A stretch of DNA of 64,000 nt from Osedax fenrisi (GCA_964019155.1 OZ025244.1:24896875-24960874), one strand, 5' to 3'; positions 13,476 to 26,299 are shown, numbered from the stretch's first letter. The notes: generated by a model not told the origin, from the sequence alone. A program made the numbers and translations.

Positions 13476-13998
13476 CAGTAGAAGCTCGGTAACTCAACAT
13501 GCCGATAACTCAACATTGCCGATAACTCAACATCCACAACATATTTGGTTGGATTCGTATCAATTACATGTTAACAAAAACCCTATTACTCAACAAATAT
13601 AACTCAACATACATATATCTCAACATCTTTTTTATAATCCTAGCCTATACATTACATGTAAATATACATCCGATAACTCAACATTTATGAAAAATCAAAA
13701 TATCACAAACATATGTTGTTGGATTCGTATCTTTTACATGTAAAACTACATTTCTCAACAAATATAATTCAACATACATTATTCAACATGGTTTTATTTA
13801 ATAATATATGGATATAAATATATAAACGTAAAAATACAATTAAAATTATTATATTATCATACGAGTACTATTTTGAATGCATTTATATGAACAAAACATT
13901 AATTAAGTCATTAGTTTATACATCCGATAACTCAACATACTCGCTAACTCAACATAAAAACTTCGTCCCGTCAATGTTGAGTTATCGAGCTTTGACTG
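13476..13998. mobile_element. pogo/Tigger-like MITE
   Basis: The left terminus CAGTAGAAGCTCGGTAACTC and the complement of the right terminus CAGTCAAAGCTCGATAACTC are near-identical inverted repeats. Each is flanked by TA (13474-13475, 13999-14000). The phrase AACTCAACAT recurs many times internally in the left and right thirds. CAGT ends, the AGCTCGRTAACTC core and TA duplication are typical of pogo/Tigger termini. At about 523 bp with no transposase, this is a non-autonomous copy. Confidence 0.8.
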
Positions 13999-14175
13999 TA
14001 TATATATTTATATATATATATAAACATCAGAAATATGAGATATCTGCTAGTATATAATACACATTAGGTAGTAACATACACGTACATGCGCATTGTACGA
14101 CGTACAATGTACGTCGCACATATATATATATATATATATGTACACACACCCATACATACACACATACACATACAC

Positions 14176-14182
<7 letters not shown>

Positions 14183-14246
<64 letters not shown>
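14183..14246. repeat. Long (TA)n tract
   Basis: About 64 bp of TA repeat, preceded by an (ACATAC)n-like stretch. Frames translating to YIYIYI arise from it and are not genes. Confidence 0.9.
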
Positions 14247-14249
<3 letters not shown>

Positions 14250-14554
14250 GTGATTTGATAATAATCTCGCTTCTTCGCTTAAATTGGCTATATATTAGAA
14301 TGTATGTATATAAATATATTCTGATATTATCTATATACACATATACATATATGGTTACTCACATTATATATAATATGATATTGACATTCGACCTCGACAC
14401 CCCTGATATATAGAGGTGTGGAGGCCGTGTCCTCGGGTGTAAAGAGGACATGGCCTTGGTGAGATAATCCTTCGACACCGGAATATTCCATGTAATATTT
14501 AATGTAGAATTATGTTCCTATCTAACATATCAACATTATACAAGCTGTTTTATA

Positions 14555-14593
<39 letters not shown>

Positions 14594-14882
14594 TAGATAC
14601 CCACATCGGTAATAATTTGACTACATTGATTCCTAATAGAACTTTGTACATCGTTCCCAATTCATTATACAAATGATATTATTCCATATATGATTATATA
14701 TTACAAGATGATGATGGATACATAGATGTATATCATGATACATATATGTATCTATAGATGGTTTATTTATTTAAATAGCATATATTACATAATACCCATT
14801 GTGTAACGCGTATCAGTGTATGACATAACATATATATAGTATCTAAAACTCTAAGACGAGCGTCAACTTATTATATTATATA

Positions 14883-15095
<213 letters not shown>

Positions 15096-15119
15096 AACGT
15101 ATTCTCATATCACTACACA

Positions 15120-15711
15120 GGATGCGACCGAAGTAAACAATCACAAACGATAAATCTGTTACGACACTCTATGATGAATTAGACCACGCCCATCGTCGCG
15201 TAATACGCCCCTCCTCTGATTACGCAATAGTTCGGATTACGTAATCTCCCTTTTGAGTGTTATCGAAAAGTAGGTAAAGTAGCGGAGTTAACATGGTCTA
15301 GGATAATAATAGAAGTAATAAACTCCCGTCTCCCACTTGTCTATTGTCACGATGACGTCATCGCAGGGTATCGATTAACGAAACAATAGGAACAAAAGAG
15401 ACGCGATGTATTAGTCAAATGAGTTTAGTTAATGATCAATGAAAGCCCAGAAATCCCAGACCCCGCCCCCTACCGGATGTTTATCACGTATTACGTAATA
15501 GTGAGTCATCGGTGTGTACATATTAGGAACTGAAACACTAGCCACTGAACAACTAGACATATTGACACATAATATACAATAGAATATTAATTAAAAATCG
15601 TAACTACTGTAAAAAGTACACAGAAACTAGACGCTGATACATAGAACATAGAAGCGAGTGATATTAGGGCGATATTAAGGAGCCTGGAAGGACGCAACCG
15701 GCTCGAAGGAC
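15120..15711 (+). promoter_or_regulatory. Candidate promoter and 5'UTR of the innexin
   Basis: This less AT-rich segment lies directly upstream of exon 1. It contains two perfect TTACGTAA sites (15237, 15491), TTACGCAAT, a full CRE TGACGTCA (15353), an AP-1 site TGAGTCA (15502), and CCACGCCC and ACGCCCC boxes. The transcription start cannot be placed. The start codon at 15712 sits in AGGACATGG, a fair initiation context. Confidence 0.45.
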
Positions 15712-15839
15712 ATGGACCGACTATTCAAGTCGATATTATCGATACGGGAGATCAAGCTTCGTACGGATGACGACTACGTTGATAGGCTGTCGCATCAGTT
15801 CACCGTCATCATGTTGATCTGCTTCAGCTTCCTCGTCAG
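15712..15839 (+). CDS. Innexin exon 1 (N-terminus and start of TM1)
   Basis: First coding exon of a gap-junction channel protein (innexin/pannexin superfamily, plasma membrane). It encodes residues 1-42. The innexin N-terminal signature DDDYVDRLSHQFTVIML is at residues 19-35 and TM1 begins near residue 31. The exon ends in phase 2 at a CAG|GTTAGT donor, splitting Ser43 of the classical VSTKQ motif shared with exon 2. The ATG is chosen because 18 residues before DDD is close to the usual innexin spacing and no longer in-frame start is needed. Innexins assemble as hexamers or octamers that dock between cells, or act as hemichannels. The paralogue cannot be named. Confidence 0.9.
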
Positions 15840-17129
15840 GTTAGTCACGTGGTTCGAGAGGCGGGCGTTAGAGGCGGGGCTTATGAAGCGGTGGCGGTCG
15901 CCGGTGAATAATGAGATTATAGCGGTTGGGATACTAGTTATAATTATAATTATAACTATTATAATATAATTATGATAACTATAGTTATACAGGTATACCT
16001 GTGTATATCAGTTGTATAAGGCGTCAGAAATATAGATAACATGACTCGGTTTACTTTTATATAATTATATATAAAAAATGATCGGCTCTGGTTAATGACT
16101 TAATATTTGAGCAGCTTTAAAGGGACATTATAGCCATATGGAACAACATACCAACACCTCCTATAACCTCTTATATCATGCAGGATCCCTCATGAGGTTA
16201 TAGGAGGTTAATATTATGTATATGGTGGTTATGATATACGGGGAAACTCTACACTTACAGATGACACATTACATATAACTATAATGAGTCATTATGAATG
16301 ACTATACACAAATAATCAATATATAAAATATCAGTAATGTAATGATAAGTGTGAATAATTATTCCATTTTTCAAAATATTCAATCAAACAATTGTAAATA
16401 ACTTTATTATGTTGGTTACTTTTACGTATTTGTACAATTATGATTGTAAATTATACTTTTTTTAAATGATTGTATATACTTCATCAATCAAATAAAAGTG
16501 AATTCATAATATTGTAGATAATTTATAATATACTAAAGAAATACACGTTTATTTATTATTAGTATCATATTTGTCTAAATAAGAAACAACAGAATTATAT
16601 TAATGATATCTATAGATAAGTCAGTATACTTACACGAATGTTCCGATTCTATTGCATACATAGTATATATTACGTAACGTCCTCACGTGATATAAACAAT
16701 CAAAATATCACGTGTTTATTGTAATAATAAAAGGTAAAGTTAAAATTCAAATTCAATGAATTAGTTTTATAATTCTTTAAATCTACATGATTTGTATACA
16801 AATATATATGTATATATAGAATGTTTTTATTCTGAAATTATATACACTTGTATACAATAATATTTAATATATTTGAAAACGTATATTAGGAGGTAGGTAA
16901 TTAGATAAGATGTCGGCATTAATAACATTTCTCGAATTACCGAACTCCATTATCTATTACCCTCGTTTATTTATCGTCCTTCATGTATATCTAGAATTCG
17001 TGATAGTCAATTGACTATGTTAAAATATCTAATAATATACTAATATACTAGTATACTGTCAACAATTCAAATGAATATATTGATTATTTAATAAGTTGAT
17101 TGATTGATAATTTATTTAAGCAAATACAC

Positions 17130-17169
<40 letters not shown>

Positions 17170-17391
17170 CGTTCCATGTAAAACATGCATCTATTTCTAC
17201 ATACATACCTCCCTGATATTACACATAGTGATTGGGGTATGTAGTCACACTACACCGATATGTAGTAAGAGATGTATTACTTACAGGCAATGTTACACAT
17301 ACACGTACTTATAATTATATAACAATTATATATATACAATATAATTTTTCTATGAATAATAAATGCAATTATTTCATCCAATAATATTAAA

Positions 17392-17434
<43 letters not shown>

Positions 17435-18651
17435 CGTGTGTATGATATATATGTATAGACTAAGAGAGAAAGATAAATCTAATTATATTGATAGCACCTA
17501 AATGCACACTGCTACCTCACGGCTATCACAGTTTTAATATCGTCATAGCAACCACGCCCGAGTTATATGCACCTAGTAATGAATATGTATAGTTACCAGT
17601 AAGTTACCAGTTAGTTACCATAGTTACCTGATACACAAAAAGCCTTAGTTACCTCACCTTAAATACAAATATAGTTACAATTACCTATAGGACATATATT
17701 TCTCTGATATATACTTTTATATAGCTGTGGTAGTACCAACACTATAATGTCTATAGATCTATCACTCTCTATAGATACCTATAGATAACTATAGTTACCA
17801 TATTTATCAGTGTAAACCCACATAATTCAAAAGTTTACAAGAGCTAATATAGGATAATATAAGCTAATATAAGCCACTTATATTTGCACGGTCACTACTA
17901 TCATCACAATAGCCTCTCATTAGTAAGTACTACCGTTAACATAGTGCAGCCTCCTGGTGACAGCTTCTACAGAACAATCGACCCATATAACGTAACCCTA
18001 TGACGCAACTCTATGACGCAACAATGTGACGTAAATATAACATATAGTGTAATCGCATAGTGAAGCGTTACCTAGTGTGGCCTTATAGAGTTGGGGTCTA
18101 TTCGTTAGAAGTGGCGAGTATGCGGGGTTGACGAGCTCCACCTCGTCGTACGACCCCACCGTGGGGGGGGGGTGTAACCATGGTAACTAAGGTGTAAGAC
18201 TAACGTACAGATAGGTAGTGGTTACGTATATAACGTATATGATGTACCACGTACAGTTGTACACTGTATAGTGTACACATTATATATAGTGTACAGTGTA
18301 CATCATATAGAACGTACACCTTACTATGTTCACTATTGTATTAGCTTATAGAACACACTACAAACATGCTCACCTAAAAGTAAGTCTTCATTACAGCGGA
18401 GACCCGAGTAAAGCTGACGTCAGCGTATTCGTGCGAGTTTGCGAATAATAAGTGCGGAACGTATCTAGCGTTAAATATTTGCGAATATTCTAAAATATCG
18501 ATCTAATATTCATTATGGCCTCAGATCTACCCCTACACTCGGTGTCCCCTTCTGACCCCTTACCCTCCGACCCCGCAGTACTAACCCTGACCTCGGTGAC
18601 CCCCTCTAACCCCATCTGACCCCTCTGACCCCCTCCCCTTCTCACCCGCAG
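15840..18651 (+). other. Innexin intron 1
   Basis: 2.8 kb, GT...AG. Contents: TA tracts (17130-17168, 17395-17431), CRE-like TGACGCAA/TGACGTAA repeats near 18000-18030 and a cluster of TACAGTGTAC palindromes (18245-18310). A short hinge near 16190 contains ATGAGGTTATAGGAGG, mirrored by CCTATAACCTC upstream, forming a small hairpin at 16155-16210. The last 110 bp before the acceptor is rich in GACCCC/CTGACC units. Confidence 0.75.
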
Positions 18652-18838
18652 TACTAAGCAGTTCGTAGGTCGGCCCATAGCGTGCTGGTGTCCGGCCCAG
18701 TTCACCGAGAGCCACAGAGATTACACGAACACTATCTGCTGGGTATCTAACACGTACTACCTGCCTATGAACCGACAGATACCCAAGAGCAGCTACGAAC
18801 TTATGGATCAGAATAAGCTTATTAGCTACTATCAATGG
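18652..18838 (+). CDS. Innexin exon 2 (first extracellular loop)
   Basis: Acceptor CCGCAG|T; the first base completes Ser43. It encodes residues 44-105: STKQFVGRPIACWCPAQF, then TESHRDYTNTICWVSNTYYL, ending in ISYYQW. The conserved extracellular cysteines are at 54, 56 and 72 (IACWC, TIC). Innexin first loops keep two of these for inter-loop disulphides that hold the docking face. SYYQW and the V-P of exon 3 form the YYQWVP family signature. It ends in phase 0 at TGG|GTTAGC. The alternative, reading through to TAA at 18848, would truncate the protein at residue 108, so splicing is preferred. Confidence 0.93.
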
Positions 18839-19723
18839 GTTAGCGAGTAATATTGTGTGTGTATGTGTGTGGGTGTGTGTAGGTGTTTATTTGGGTGTGT
18901 GAACGAGTATGTGTGTGTGTGTGAGTGAAACGTACAGTGTACGTCGTACACTGTGAGTGTATTTGCAAATAAGTATATACACATTGTGCATTGAACATGG
19001 GACAGTGTGCACACATGTGTTAAAGGAAGAGTAGAAGTAGTGTATATACCTGTCTTCGGTACTTTCAATTACTGTTACTTGGCTACTTTTAATTTTAATA
19101 TTTCTTTGTTTAAATGTAAATGTATTATTTTAATAGAAAACTAATTAATTAAATGTTACTTATAATTTTATTCTTTTATACATACTTTAAGATTTTGAAT
19201 TGAATTTAATTTATTTTAATTTTTCTTATACTATACCGTTTCTCCTCATAATTTGTTTTAGCAAAGTGTAACAGGTAAACGACTCGATAAGCAACACGCT
19301 TATCTATTTACTTTATTAATGCCTAGATTATGATATTAATAGTATTATAAATATGATATTATGACGATAGATTATGTAATAAATAGTCAGCTGTGAAAAA
19401 TAGGAGTAAAAAACACAAATACCAGGAGTTAAATTAGGGAAATTCTTATTTTTTCCATTGTTATATTATTTGTTCTATTAATACTAATAATTATTAGGCC
19501 TGCACTGTACGACACACATAAACCATAAATACATGCATAACATAATATGATATATTTATATTATATTATCAATGCCTATTTATTTCAATGCCCATTTATC
19601 ATGGACCATTATAATTATATATAATATATACAAGTTTAATATTTAATGAGGGGTCATTTGTACCCTATATATTTTACACATATATTTATAATATATTATT
19701 AGTATTATATATTTATATATTTC

Positions 19724-19790
<67 letters not shown>

Positions 19791-20412
19791 ATACATGTAT
19801 ACACGTATTGACCAACTCGTACATGATAACTGATGACGTAATCACGAGAACATATTACGTAATGTCATCACCGCTCACAATCACGAACATGCGCGCGTAC
19901 ACGCGCATAATCATGCACACCAACACCTCCTACATCGCCACTACCACCATCGCTACCACCATTACCATCACCACTACCACCGTCGCCACTACCACCATCG
20001 CTACCACCATTACCATCACCACTACCACCATCGCCACTACCACCATCGCTACCACCATTACCATCACCACTACCACCGTCGCCACTACCACCATCGCTAC
20101 CACCATTACCATCACCACTACCACCGTCGCCACTACCACCATCACTACCACCATCGCCACCACCATTACCACCACTACCATCACCACCACCATCACCACC
20201 ACCATCATCATCACCTCTGACCTCCGCTAGCCCTTCGATCACGTGCTAGTAGCGACACCTATAGTACGACGGCGGCGATGGTGGCCGGAGCGTAATGATG
20301 CGCTCATCGCAAGCGATCATTAGCCAGTCGGTCGTACCTAGTTATTACATTAGCATTAATTATTGCTAATTATCATATACGCGTGCATATACGTATGTGC
20401 ATATAAGCGGAC

Positions 20413-20460
<48 letters not shown>

Positions 20461-20779
20461 ATATATAGAGGTGTATATGTGTTATATACGTCACGTGACC
20501 TCAATAGGTGATAACTATACCACGGTAGCGTACGCTTGATGTGTGTGAGATGTAGGGATGTGAATGCCCTGAGAAGAGTAGGGATGTTGAAGCCCTATAG
20601 GGAAAGTAGGGATGTAGCGACACCCGCATTATGCCGTGTGTTATGCAATAATACGACAGTGACGTAACATTTACGTAACAACACTTTGGTACCGAATGTA
20701 GTATATAGTTGATTACGTATAGATGTGAAATATGTATGTGTGCCCTTCGTCGTAGGTACTTCGATAAGCGTGTGTTATA

Positions 20780-20826
<47 letters not shown>

Positions 20827-21149
20827 TATTAACTTGATGAACCCACATTCGGAAAGTTGATATACTATGGATGTTTGTGCTTTATGAGTTGATGATTTAT
20901 TTTAATATTTGAATTTTGTACTCTATTTATTATTCTACTATTTATTGTTTTTAATTATATTCCTATATGATTTTTTTCCCCTCGTAATCTTAAATGGGTG
21001 AAAGCATTTATAAGCTCTGTTTCTTCCTTCACTCAGGTAATTTCAAAATCTGATTTTATTATTATTATAATATATATATATATATATATATACATACAAA
21101 ACCTGCCTCACCCCCCCTCACCATCACCCCACACCTCACCCTCCCACAG
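18839..21149 (+). other. Innexin intron 2
   Basis: 2.3 kb. It holds a GTGTGT-rich stretch with the palindrome GTACAGTGTACGTCGTACACTG near 18930-18955 (shown here only to mark its dyad), TA tracts at 19734-19788, 20418-20458 and 20784-20823, and the CAC minisatellite at 19925-20214. No other exon is recognised. Confidence 0.7.
19925..20214. repeat. ACC/ATC/CAC minisatellite
   Basis: About 290 bp of units of about 48 bp, such as CACTACCACCRTCGCCACTA then CCACCATCGCTACCACCATT, repeated four to five times and ending in (CACCAC/CATCAT). The open frames on both strands (TTTIATT, GGDGG, VVVMVV) are repeat artefacts. Confidence 0.9.
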
Positions 21150-21302
21150 GTACCCCTGATACTGATGTTCCAGGCCTTCCTCGCCTTCGTACCGCGTCTG
21201 TTCTGGCGGTTCCTGAACAAGAGGTCAGGTATTAACCTCGCTACCATCATGGACGCCGCACACGTCTGCGCCCAGGCATCTTACCTGGAGATACGTGAGA
21301 AG
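21150..21302 (+). CDS. Innexin exon 3 (TM2 and start of cytoplasmic loop)
   Basis: Acceptor CCACAG|G, donor AAG|GTCAGT, both phase 0. Encodes residues 106-156. VPLILMFQAFLAFVPRLFW (106-124) is TM2 and follows YYQW from exon 2. After it come RFLNKRSGINLATI and HVCAQASYLEIREK of the cytoplasmic loop. TM2 retains the proline pair (VP at its start, VPR near its end) expected in the family; the intramembrane proline is known to matter for innexin and connexin gating. A G-rich minisatellite starts within about 25 bp after the donor, which could affect splicing (inference). Confidence 0.93.
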
Positions 21303-21309
21303 GTCAGTG

Positions 21310-21485
21310 TGTAATGTGTTAGGGGTGTAAGGGGATTAAGGGGGTAAGGGGGTGTTAGAGGGATGTAAGGGGAATGTAAGTATAATGTAAGGGGAGTGTA
21401 AGGGGGTACAAGGGGGTGTAAGGGGAGTGTGTAAGGGGGTACAAGGGGAGTGTAAGGGGAGTGTGTAAGGGGGTGTAAGAGAGTG
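21310..21485. repeat. G-rich GTAAGGGG minisatellite
   Basis: Imperfect tandem units GTGTAAGGGG / GGGGTACAAGG directly downstream of the exon 3 donor. Runs of four to five G at short spacing on the plus strand give G-quadruplex potential in the pre-mRNA. Confidence 0.85.
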
Positions 21486-21613
21486 TCATTTTGTAGGCGT
21501 ACATTATACATACACTGTATACCTATACTTATACCTTACCTATACCTTACTTCAGTGGAGATTATTGGTGGTGTATATGTATGTTTATGTAATAATATAT
21601 GCATGTGCATGTG

Positions 21614-21660
<47 letters not shown>

Positions 21661-21669
21661 TAGTTAACT

Positions 21670-24165
21670 TAGCATATATATATTTTTAATTCTTAGCGGC
21701 AAGTACAACTTCTTCCAATTATAACGTTCTTTCATTTCATCAAGTAAGGATCGAGTAGATATACCGGTCCACTAATAGACGTCGTCCATCCAATTCCTTT
21801 TACGGCGATCTTTTTTCCTTGTACATTAATCACGACCTTGTAAAATAATATTTGCTAATGTGTCAGACACATGACAAATTCAACTCATTCTTATTTTCTT
21901 ATTTTCACTTTCTGTAAAACACGTTCATATGAACCAATTCTAGATATCATTTGCTCATGGATATATACATTGTCTTTAGTTATCTATAGGTTATTTTTAG
22001 CATTCTTCTATGTGATTTAGAATAAAAAGCATTTTATAGTTTCTTAAATTCTTCTATAGAAGAAAAATTCTATAGAATTGTTGTTCGTAGCTGTACAAAA
22101 GAGTGGATAGAATTAAGGAATTGTAGAAATTGATTTTAATTTAAAAATTTATTTCTGATTCTCCAGATCATTTCCAATCTTACCATTATGGATGTGGCCG
22201 TAGTAATTATTTTGCTATTTCGTTTTTGTTATTAGAATTTTCCGTTAGTGTAATACCAATATATTTAAACTATATTATTTGTTCTAGTTTTTTCTGTTTA
22301 CTCTCAAATTATCACTATTAACTTTATAACAATCAGGATCATTTATCAAAATGTTACTTTTTTTATGACTTATTTCCATTCCATATATATATATATATCT
22401 TATATCCATTCCATATTTTATTTTGTGAGTTTTTATAGTTCATTAAATGACCTTCAATGAGGTTTATATCGTCTGAAAAACGTAAATTTTTGATAGGTCT
22501 GCCTCCAATAGATAGAGTGGAGTCATGATCTTTTAGTGTATCTTGCATTAACTTCTCAACAAATATGTTAAATAGCACAGGAGATAACAAGAAACCTTGA
22601 TGAACACCTACTGTATTGAAAATGGATCTCCTATTTGATTATTAACTAGTCCCGAACTTCCTGAAGAAGCATACAGAGCTTATATCATATAGATTAATTC
22701 CTTACTTATACCATAACTTGTTGTGGTATGCCATAACCCCTCATTCCATATTCTTTCAAAGGTTTTTTTAAGTCTATGAAGTTATAATATAAAGGTCTCT
22801 GTTGGTATATATGTTTTTCTATCATCAATTTACAATTTAATATATGTTCTATAGTGCTTCTGTTTTCTTGAAGCCGGCTTGTTCATCTGCAGGATTATTC
22901 CAGCCTGTGGTATTAGTCTGTTAAGTATAATTTTGAGTAGTATATTGCTTGGGTGGCTTACTAGACTGAGTGTTCTATAGTTGGAGCATATAATTAGATA
23001 TCATTTCTTGGTATTGGTATTACTAGCGATGTAGACCAAGATTTGGACCATACTTAAGTTTCCCATAATCGTTGACATAATTCTCTGAAGATTCTGGTTA
23101 TTATGGGTCCACCCGATTTAATTAATTCACCAGGAATGTTATCAATACCAAGTGTTTATCCACTCTTTAGAATTTTTATCGCTAATTCGACCTCATAATT
23201 TAAAATCGGTAGTCCTTCATCGTTACCAATATTTAATTATTCATCAAGTATTTCTAAGTCAGATTAAATAGGGGGATTGTTGATATATTTACAGTATCCA
23301 GTCCATCTGCGTAGTTGTGATAAGTCATCAGCGAGCGGTGTATCGTCTTTTAGATTTAGTGTGAGTTATAGAATTTATTTTATAGTAAGCTCTTTTACTA
23401 TGAAATCCCCATTTAAGGTCATTATAGATTTATCTGAATGTGATTTGAGCAATTCGTCTGTTGCCAATTCATACTCGTTCTGACTTTGATGAGTATTTCT
23501 GTGTAATCCTTGTATATTTCTGATTCAATATCGTTTAGTCGTTTAGTGTTCTTCATGCATCTGCTTATATCAACTAGATTGAAAATCATTAACTATGAGA
23601 GTAGTTCTTATTCATACGTATTTCTAACTGAATCGTCTGTTAAATTAACTAAATTAAATCTGCATATATTACTGCGATTGGTAGAAGATTTAATGTTAAG
23701 TTGCAGATTACTAAGTGATGATCGCTATTATAATATGATTATAATCACAGCGCCTGGATACGTTCCCCTATTAGATTTATTAATACTTGATTTAAACCGT
23801 TTCGGTAACATTATGAAATCAATTTGATTATGGGCTAAACCATTCAGTGAATGCCATGTTTATATACGCGATTTATTTTGTGGATGTAAAGTATTTAACA
23901 GAAGGAGATTATGCTTAGTTGCAAATTCATAAATGTTATTTCCTATCTTATCGATAACTCATAATATCTGTTGATAAGTTACGAATATCATTACCCCGGT
24001 TGTGTTTATCACTTCCAACTATGGTATTACAATTCCATTGGATGATAACATGTTTGTTAGGTGTTTATTCGATATCGAAAAATTCCACATGGCATCTTTA
24101 ATTGTTTCTTAGAATTCTTCTATAATATCATCATCATAGTCTGATGTTAGAGAATATACCCGATT
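21670..24165 (-). mobile_element. RTE-type LINE, 3' part (decayed)
   Basis: Read on the minus strand from 24165 downward, this portion gives pieces of an RTE endonuclease-reverse transcriptase. First is TSDYDDDIIEEF (about 24150), then NLLLLNTLHPQNK and TWHSLNGLAHNQIDFIMLPK (about 23880-23790), the end of the endonuclease. Then RT pieces: GIDNIPGELIKSGGP (about 23130), LVIPIPR, NRSTIEHILNCKLMIEKH (about 22840), YNFIDLKK (motif A region) and LSPVLFNIFVEKLMQDTL with NLRFSDDINLI (22590-22470, motif C, FSDD). The C-terminal RPWT/ERYNWKKLY type block lies at about 21700. Many stops and frameshifts make it inactive. The 5' half of the endonuclease lies beyond an inserted L2 element, at 26610-27150. 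Confidence 0.8.
22363..22590 (-). pseudogene. RTE reverse transcriptase fragment
   Basis: The longest open piece of the RTE relic: LSPVLFNIFVEKLMQDTL, SIGGRPIKNLRFSDDINLIE. LSPVLFNIF corresponds to RT motif B/5 and FSDD to the catalytic FADD box with Ala to Ser. Its last third is disrupted by a (TA)n-containing duplication (IWNGYKIYIYIWNGNK). Confidence 0.7.
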
Positions 24166-24294
24166 ATTTTATTTTATTTATATATATATAGTTTATTGAC
24201 TACAAAAGCACTGTGTGGTTATAGGCGTCGTTAGATAATAAAATACAAAAATAAAAATAAATAGAGAACGAATAATAAAATAAAATATAACGAA

Positions 24295-24693
24295 TTACAA
24301 TGATTTAAAATGAACATACAGTTTACGTTTAAACAATGCAATTGATTTAACACAACGAATATCACAAGGAAGAGAATTCCAGCTTCTCTGAGCAATAACC
24401 GAGAAAGCAGATTCAGAGAATGCCAACGATGTAGATTGTTGTACCAACTTCATAATGTGGCACTTCCGACTGGATCTGTTCGAACTCTGAATAGTAATGG
24501 ATTGAGCTAAATATTCAGGAAATCCACGATGAATAGCCTTATGTGTAATACACAATAGCCTATGTATACAAATATATCTAAACTTAAGCCAGCCTAATGA
24601 TCTCATTAAATCAGATATAGAAACAATTGAAGCAAAGTTTAGTTTATATAATACACGTATAGCACGACGTTGAATACGCTCAAGTTTATACAT
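24295..24693 (-). pseudogene. L2-like C-terminal domain
   Basis: YKLERIQRRAIRVLYKLNF, then LGWLKFRYICIHRL, SFSESAFSVIAQRSWNSLP-type sequence and IALFKRKLYVHF. This is the standard carboxyl end of CR1/L2 ORF2, shifted by one frame relative to the thumb fragment. Confidence 0.82.
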
Positions 24694-24709
24694 AAGGTTG
24701 ACAGGTAAA

Positions 24710-25060
24710 TTACATAATAATGAACAGCAATATAAGTCTGCTGAAAATTAGCGAGTGAATTAAACATTTCGTCATGGCGAAGGTAGGCTTATTACGAGAT
24801 TTTCTAATATTATATAGAAAATAGTTGGCAGTGCGAATCATGTTATTAATATGTAGAGAGTAGTCTAGGTGAGATGTTAGAGTGAAACCGAGGGTAGTTA
24901 TAGATTCTGAAGTTGGTAGAGATAGTAAAAAAGGATGAGTGATTGATAGTGGAGAACTGGGACTCGAAAATATGATAGTGTCAGTTTTAGTCATATTTAA
25001 GATGAGAGAGTTATGAGAGAACCATTCAGTGAGATCAGTAATACAGTTAAACATAGACAT
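24710..25060 (-). pseudogene. L2-like RT thumb fragment
   Basis: DLTEWFSHNSLILNMTKTD and ITTLGFTLTSHLDYSLHIN match the LINE pattern W...N.L.LN..KT and LG..LD..L....HI after the catalytic box. Same frame as the RT core. Confidence 0.8.
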
Positions 25061-25099
25061 TTGAATAATATCAGAATAACTAGAACTAGGAAATGACGT

Positions 25100-25555
25100 T
25101 TATATCTGTAGATCATTAGCATAAAGATGATAGTGAATATTGGGATATTTGAGAACAATTGATTTAATAGGGAGAATATAAATAATGAACAATATAGGCC
25201 CAAGAACAGAGCCTTGTGGTACACCATGGATGTTAACATAAGGATGATACAACGAGGAGTTAATCTTCACGGAAGATGTTCTTGATGACACAAAAGACAT
25301 AAACCAACTGTGTACTTGACCGTATATGCCAATTTCATTAAGTCGAATTGAAAGAATATTGTGATCTAGAGTATCAAAGGCACTAGATAAATCAAGTAGT
25401 ACGAGATAGCATGGGGCTTTATTATCAAGAGATATGAGAATATTATTAATGATTGAAGTAAGGGCAGTTTCGGTACTACGATGAGGAAGATACGCACTTT
25501 GATATTTATCAACAATAGCATTTGACGTAATGTAATTAATAAGTTGAGTGGACAC
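25100..25555 (-). pseudogene. L2-like reverse transcriptase core
   Basis: RT motif A LVLLDLSSAFDTLDH, motif B GVPQGSVLGPILFIIY and motif C LYANDLQ are all present. The first catalytic Asp of YADD is replaced by Asn. The true reading frame extends upstream (KTLERVV before STQLINYI); the stop just after LQI is a single codon change. Confidence 0.88.
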
Positions 25556-25642
25556 AACTCGTTCTAAGGTCTTAGATATTGATGATAACTGAGATATTGG
25601 ACGATAACTTGATAAATTAGATTGGTCAAGAGTAGTTTTTAT

Positions 25643-26071
25643 TTAAATTGGAATAATATATGAATATTTCATGGAGTGTGGAACAATAGATGATATAAGA
25701 GATCTATGAATTATTTCAGTGATAAGTCCAATAAAAGATGGTGATAATGAACGAAGTAGATTTAGTGGAATTGGATCAAGTGGGGAATTCGTTTTCAAGG
25801 ATGTCATCAGATAGAGTACAAAGTCATGTGAGGGAAGCGTAAAACATGACCAATGATTCAGATTGGATGTTAAATTGGGATTGAGTTGTACCGAGTTGAT
25901 GTTTGGAAGTACATTGATAATACTAGAAATTTGTTGTTGGAAGAATTTGGCAAACAAGGAACAAAGAACTGAATAAGGTTGGACAGGAAGATGCTTGGTC
26001 TGGGTTTTACCTACTAAGGTGAAATATAATTTGTAAGCTTGATTAGAAGATATTCCATAATTACCGAACAT
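25643..26071 (-). pseudogene. L2-like linker and RT N-terminal fragment
   Basis: Contains SPLDPIPLNLLRSLSPSFIG and VPHSMKYSYIIPI, the start of the RT fingers domain. It is in the same frame as the downstream RT core and separated from it by one TAA. Confidence 0.8.
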
Positions 26072-26299
26072 ATCAGTAAAGTATGACGATTTGGTAGAGA
26101 GAAGTGTATTCTTGTAAAACGATCGACAAGCTTTAAATGCAATAAGATCAGAGTCAAGTCTAGAGGATGCATATTTACGTTTTTGTCTACGAAGTAGTTG
26201 CCATAGTTTAATAAGTTCAGTATTAAACCAGGGAGACTTAGAATAAGTTCGGTTTATAAGAGTAATGGAGGGTGCAAAAATATCAAACGAGTGAGATAA

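Noticed and set aside
15712..15969. Exon 1 as an 85-codon complete gene
   Set aside because: The frame past the CAG|GTTAGT donor ends in an AT-repeat-coded Ile run, whereas splicing to exon 2 restores the VSTKQ motif.
19808..20242. Three long frames (Thr-Ile, Gly-Asp, Met-Val rich)
   Set aside because: All translate the 19925-20214 minisatellite; composition is extreme and phases coincide with the repeat unit.
23277..23827. Plus-strand frames of 68 and 105 codons
   Set aside because: Antisense to the RTE endonuclease/RT relic; no independent homology.
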